Shown here piece by piece: positions 61,777-64,000 of a stretch of 64,000 nucleotides of DNA. Under the pieces are notes generated by a model. It had not been told where the DNA came from. It did not search any database and saw only the letters and a program-made list of their open reading frames with translations. The DNA comes from Lysinibacillus fusiformis. Its GTDB lineage: Bacteria > Bacillota > Bacilli > Bacillales_A > Planococcaceae. The stretch spans positions 2,480,001 through 2,544,000 of the forward strand of contig NZ_CP041696.1 in the NCBI RefSeq assembly GCF_007362955.1. The letters are read 5' to 3'. The translations under genes and the position numbers were made by a program. Within the stretch, counting starts at the first letter, position 1. Each line of letters opens with the position of its first letter.

Positions 61777-63446
61777 TGATGAAGGTTTTACAACAAGAGG
61801 AGTCTCGGACTTCTAACTTTTTTACAGAAAATGATACATTACAAAAAGTATTAGAGATGATGCTAGATGAAGGGTTTCGGGAGTATGCAAAGCGTGAACT
61901 AACGGATTTCGGTGAGCTTTGTGCAGGGGAGATTGATGTAAGAGCAAAATATACTGACAAAACAGGTGAGCCAAGACTCCAAAGATATAATGCTTATGGT
62001 GAAGAAGTATCGGAAATATGGGTCAATGACGGCTATAAAAGAACAATCGAAGAAACGTATAACACAGGTATAGTTGGCTATGTGCATAAGGAGATTCCAC
62101 AGCTAGGTAGGAAAGGCAATTATGTGTATAGCTTTGCGCAAGGCTATTTGCTGTCTCATGCAGAGCCTGGTTTCTATTGTCCTGTAACTTTAACAATGGC
62201 AACGGCGTATTTACTTGACCATTATGCGAGTGATGAAGTGAAGGAGCGTTTTTTACCACATGTTTGTGCTACGGGGGATACGACGCTTTTTGAAGGAGCA
62301 ACATTTTTAACTGAGCGACAGGGGGGCTCTGATGTTGGCGCAAACGTTGTCAATGCAGTAGAGGATGGAAGTCACTATCGATTATACGGGGAGAAATATT
62401 TTGCATCGAATGCAGGGATGTGTGGCGTTGCAATGGTATTAGCACGTTTGGAGGATGCCCCAAAAGGATCAAAAGGCTTAACGTTATTTGCTGTTCCATG
62501 GCGTCAAGAGGATGGCACCATCAATAATCTACGAATTCGACGTTTGAAGGATAAGTTAGGTGTCAAGGCAGTACCATCAGGTGAAGTCGAGTTCGATGGG
62601 GCGCTTGCATATGTCGTTGGTGAGCCAAATAAGGGGATTTACTATATGTTGGAGGCGCTTAATTTGTCCAGAATTTGCAATGCAGTTGCCTCAATCGGCA
62701 TTATGCGCCGCGGTTATTTAGAGGCGAAGCATTATGTAACAAATCGCCATGCATTCGGGCAACCTTTAACGCAGTATCCAATGATTCAGGATACATTAGG
62801 GAAATTTGCAGCGAAGCTACATGTAGAGGTTGCAACTGTCTTTGATCTCATCCAATTGTACGATAAGGTCACGAGTGGTCAAGGCAATGAGCAGGACATC
62901 ATTATGAATCGTTTGAATATTGCTATTATGAAAAAGGAAACGGCTGAGCAAGCTGTGCATTATGCAAGTGAAGCGATTGAATTGCATGGCGGAAATGGCT
63001 ATATTGAAGATTTTGTAACACCGCGTCTACTGAGAGATGCACAAGTGCTCACGGTTTGGGAAGGCACAGCCAATATTTTAGCATTAGAACTAATTCGCTT
63101 AGTGGATAAGTTTCATGCACATGACTTGTTTGTTCAAGTCATGCAGGAGCGATTGACTAAGTTATCTGCTAGTCCATTGTTACAAATAGTAGGTGAGCAA
63201 CTAGAAAAATTAGCAGTTATCTTGCAAACTTTCAGCCATCTAGATGAGGCAACTAAAACATTTGAGGCTAAGAAGATTGCACAGAAAATGGCTCATGTCT
63301 ATGAGAGTGTCGTAGCAGTAGAGTGGGCTGAAAGATTTGGCGGCAAATATGAAAGGCTCGCAGATATCTATTTAGAGGACACATGGGCATTGCGCGCAAT
63401 TGGTGAACCCATGAAAACTGTACAGTATTTTGAGGATATAATATAG
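61776..63446 (+). CDS. Acyl-CoA dehydrogenase, AidB-like
   Basis: 556-residue flavoprotein, longer than typical short-chain acyl-CoA dehydrogenases (about 380) and with the extended layout of AidB-type members. FEGATFLTERQGGSDVGAN is the flavin-contacting stretch; RHAFGQPLTQYPMIQDTLG and IELHGGNGYIEDFVTPRLLRD, with LTVWEGTANILALE, are typical. True AidB lies in the adaptive response to alkylation, but here context (MerR, acyl-CoA synthetase) argues for fatty-acid or isovalerate-type oxidation. Its ATG shares one base with the preceding stop (TAATG). Confidence 0.87.
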   Translation: MMKVLQQEESRTSNFFTENDTLQKVLEMMLDEGFREYAKRELTDFGELCAGEIDVRAKYTDKTGEPRLQRYNAYGEEVSEIWVNDGYKRTIEETYNTGIVGYVHKEIPQLGRKGNYVYSFAQGYLLSHAEPGFYCPVTLTMATAYLLDHYASDEVKERFLPHVCATGDTTLFEGATFLTERQGGSDVGANVVNAVEDGSHYRLYGEKYFASNAGMCGVAMVLARLEDAPKGSKGLTLFAVPWRQEDGTINNLRIRRLKDKLGVKAVPSGEVEFDGALAYVVGEPNKGIYYMLEALNLSRICNAVASIGIMRRGYLEAKHYVTNRHAFGQPLTQYPMIQDTLGKFAAKLHVEVATVFDLIQLYDKVTSGQGNEQDIIMNRLNIAIMKKETAEQAVHYASEAIELHGGNGYIEDFVTPRLLRDAQVLTVWEGTANILALELIRLVDKFHAHDLFVQVMQERLTKLSASPLLQIVGEQLEKLAVILQTFSHLDEATKTFEAKKIAQKMAHVYESVVAVEWAERFGGKYERLADIYLEDTWALRAIGEPMKTVQYFEDII

Positions 63447-63453
63447 TATAGGG

Positions 63454-63485
63454 AGCCGTCTCAATGACTTTGAGATGGCTTTTTC
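63454..63485 (+). terminator. Terminator of the MerR/acyl-CoA operon
   Basis: AGCC.TCTCA / TGAGA.GGCT hairpin and five T. Confidence 0.85.
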
Positions 63486-63612
63486 TATGTACAATTACAC
63501 GTAATGCTACCCTAAAAGTCCTCAAATAATAATAATCATTTCCTAGATGGTGAAGAACCGCTTTGCCTTCCACGGGCAAGGCTCGAACCGCATCAGGACA
63601 ACCGTGTTTTAA

Positions 63613-63672
63613 GTGCGAAAGCGAAGCGCCAGCAACAGTGTTTAATGTGCGAAAGCGAAGCGGCAGCAACAG
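63613..63672 (+). repeat. Two-copy 34-bp direct repeat
   Basis: GTGCGAAAGCGAAGCG(C/G)CAGCAACAG occurs at 63613 and 63647, 34 bp apart. The surrounding 63490-63780 has higher GC than the genes around it and no convincing gene. Confidence 0.75.
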
Positions 63673-63681
63673 GGTGTTGAT

Positions 63682-63757
63682 CACAAATGCGTGTACTCCA
63701 GTCGCTACGTTGCACTCCCGCTTTCGTCGCAAATACGATTCGCTGGAGTCTACGTGG
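63682..63757. repeat. Imperfect inverted repeat around ACTCCAG/CTGGAGT
   Basis: ACTCCAG (63695) and CTGGAGT (63743) with flanking partial matches (CACAAATGCGT / ATACG). It may be a fold-back remnant of a small mobile element; no transposase or target duplication is seen. Confidence 0.4.
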
Positions 63758-63837
63758 ATTTTTACATTTTGGACAACCTTCATTTTTATCGTTATATCAT
63801 TTTATTTTCATGTATAATGAAATCAACTGAATATTAT

Positions 63838-63991
63838 AAAGGTTCTTTACTAAAGTAAAGTGAAAAGGGAAGTCGGTGTAATTCCGACGCGGTCCCGCCA
63901 CTGTAAGTGTGAGTTTTTCATTCTACGCCACTGAAAATTTTTTGGGAAGGCATGAAAAAACAAATAGCACACGAGCCAGGAGACCTGCCTT
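63838..63991 (+). promoter_or_regulatory. Cobalamin (AdoCbl) riboswitch
   Basis: Landmarks in order: AAAAGGGAAGTCGGTGTAA, CCGACGCGGTCCCGCCACTGTAA (split by motif) and GAGCCAGGAGACCTGCC, the B12-box. A TATAAT at 63813-63818 with a weak -35 lies just upstream. The expression platform and the controlled gene lie past the window end; usual targets are B12 importers or B12-independent enzymes. Confidence 0.95.
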
Positions 63992-64000
63992 TATAGAGCA

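Noticed and set aside
63563..63817. 84-codon frame before the cobalamin riboswitch
   Set aside because: It consists of translated direct and inverted repeats and runs into the promoter region without a ribosome site.
1..64000. tRNA, rRNA, transposase or phage genes
   Set aside because: No cloverleaf, rRNA core sequence, transposase motif or integrase signature was noticed on either strand.

Overview
The window looks like chromosome of a low-GC, spore-forming, Gram-positive bacterium of the Lysinibacillus/Solibacillus type. The evidence is strong GGAGG ribosome sites, frequent TTG and GTG starts, germination and sporulation genes (gerQ, cwlJ, rsfA), bacillithiol synthesis (bshB2/yojF), HemQ-type haem synthesis, and a gene order from 34 to 60 kb that follows the ywd-ywf-ywh-ywi block of Bacillus subtilis. 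The species is inferred, not proven. I saw no rRNA, tRNA, CRISPR array, prophage or intact insertion sequence.

Region 1 (1-14.5 kb). A partial kbl (threonine to glycine) is followed by a leftward six-gene operon under a SAM (S-box) riboswitch: metQ, metN, metI, then a crotonase, an FMN alpha-hydroxy-acid oxidase and a class III CoA-transferase. Next come a PPC-domain protein, the divergent methionine-salvage pair mtnE/mtnU, and a decayed locus: a frameshifted PucR-type regulator, a permease fused to a dehydrogenase tail, and an aminotransferase with an internal deletion. A FtsW/RodA protein and a 32-residue membrane protein close the region.

Region 2 (14.6-34 kb). This is mostly metabolism: a chemoreceptor, an SDR-type threonine dehydrogenase, an acyl-CoA ligase, a stand-alone trpB behind a tryptophan T-box, queT behind a preQ1 riboswitch, a TrpX-like ABC importer, a NERD nuclease-like gene bracketed by direct repeats, ilvA, a TerC-family protein, bshB2/yojF, an aldehyde dehydrogenase with its DUF779 partner, a thioesterase and pdxK.

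Region 3 (34-60 kb). This is the conserved backbone: ung, a Cys-rich small protein, ywdI- and ywdK-like genes, an M20 peptidase, gerQ-cwlJ, two related small membrane proteins, hemQ, lipL, rsfA, a DUF1450 gene, ywfO, ywhB, ywhD, pbpG, speB, ywiB and argS. Inserted in it are a 1767-residue wall-anchored adhesin with a convergent sortase, a seven-copy array of a ~112-bp hairpin repeat directly behind pbpG, and a DUF3888 gene with a nearby gene fragment. ywhC and speE, present in the B. subtilis order, are not seen here.

Region 4 (60-64 kb). A MerR regulator, an acyl-CoA synthetase and an AidB-like acyl-CoA dehydrogenase overlap end to end as one lipid or branched-chain acid operon. The window ends in a cobalamin riboswitch whose gene lies outside.

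The points most worth a second look are the extended S-box operon, the 3'-end repeat family (array at 51.6-52.4 kb plus a single copy at 7.5 kb), the 21-bp repeat family shared by two distant intergenic gaps, the repeat-bracketed NERD gene and the three-gene decayed locus.
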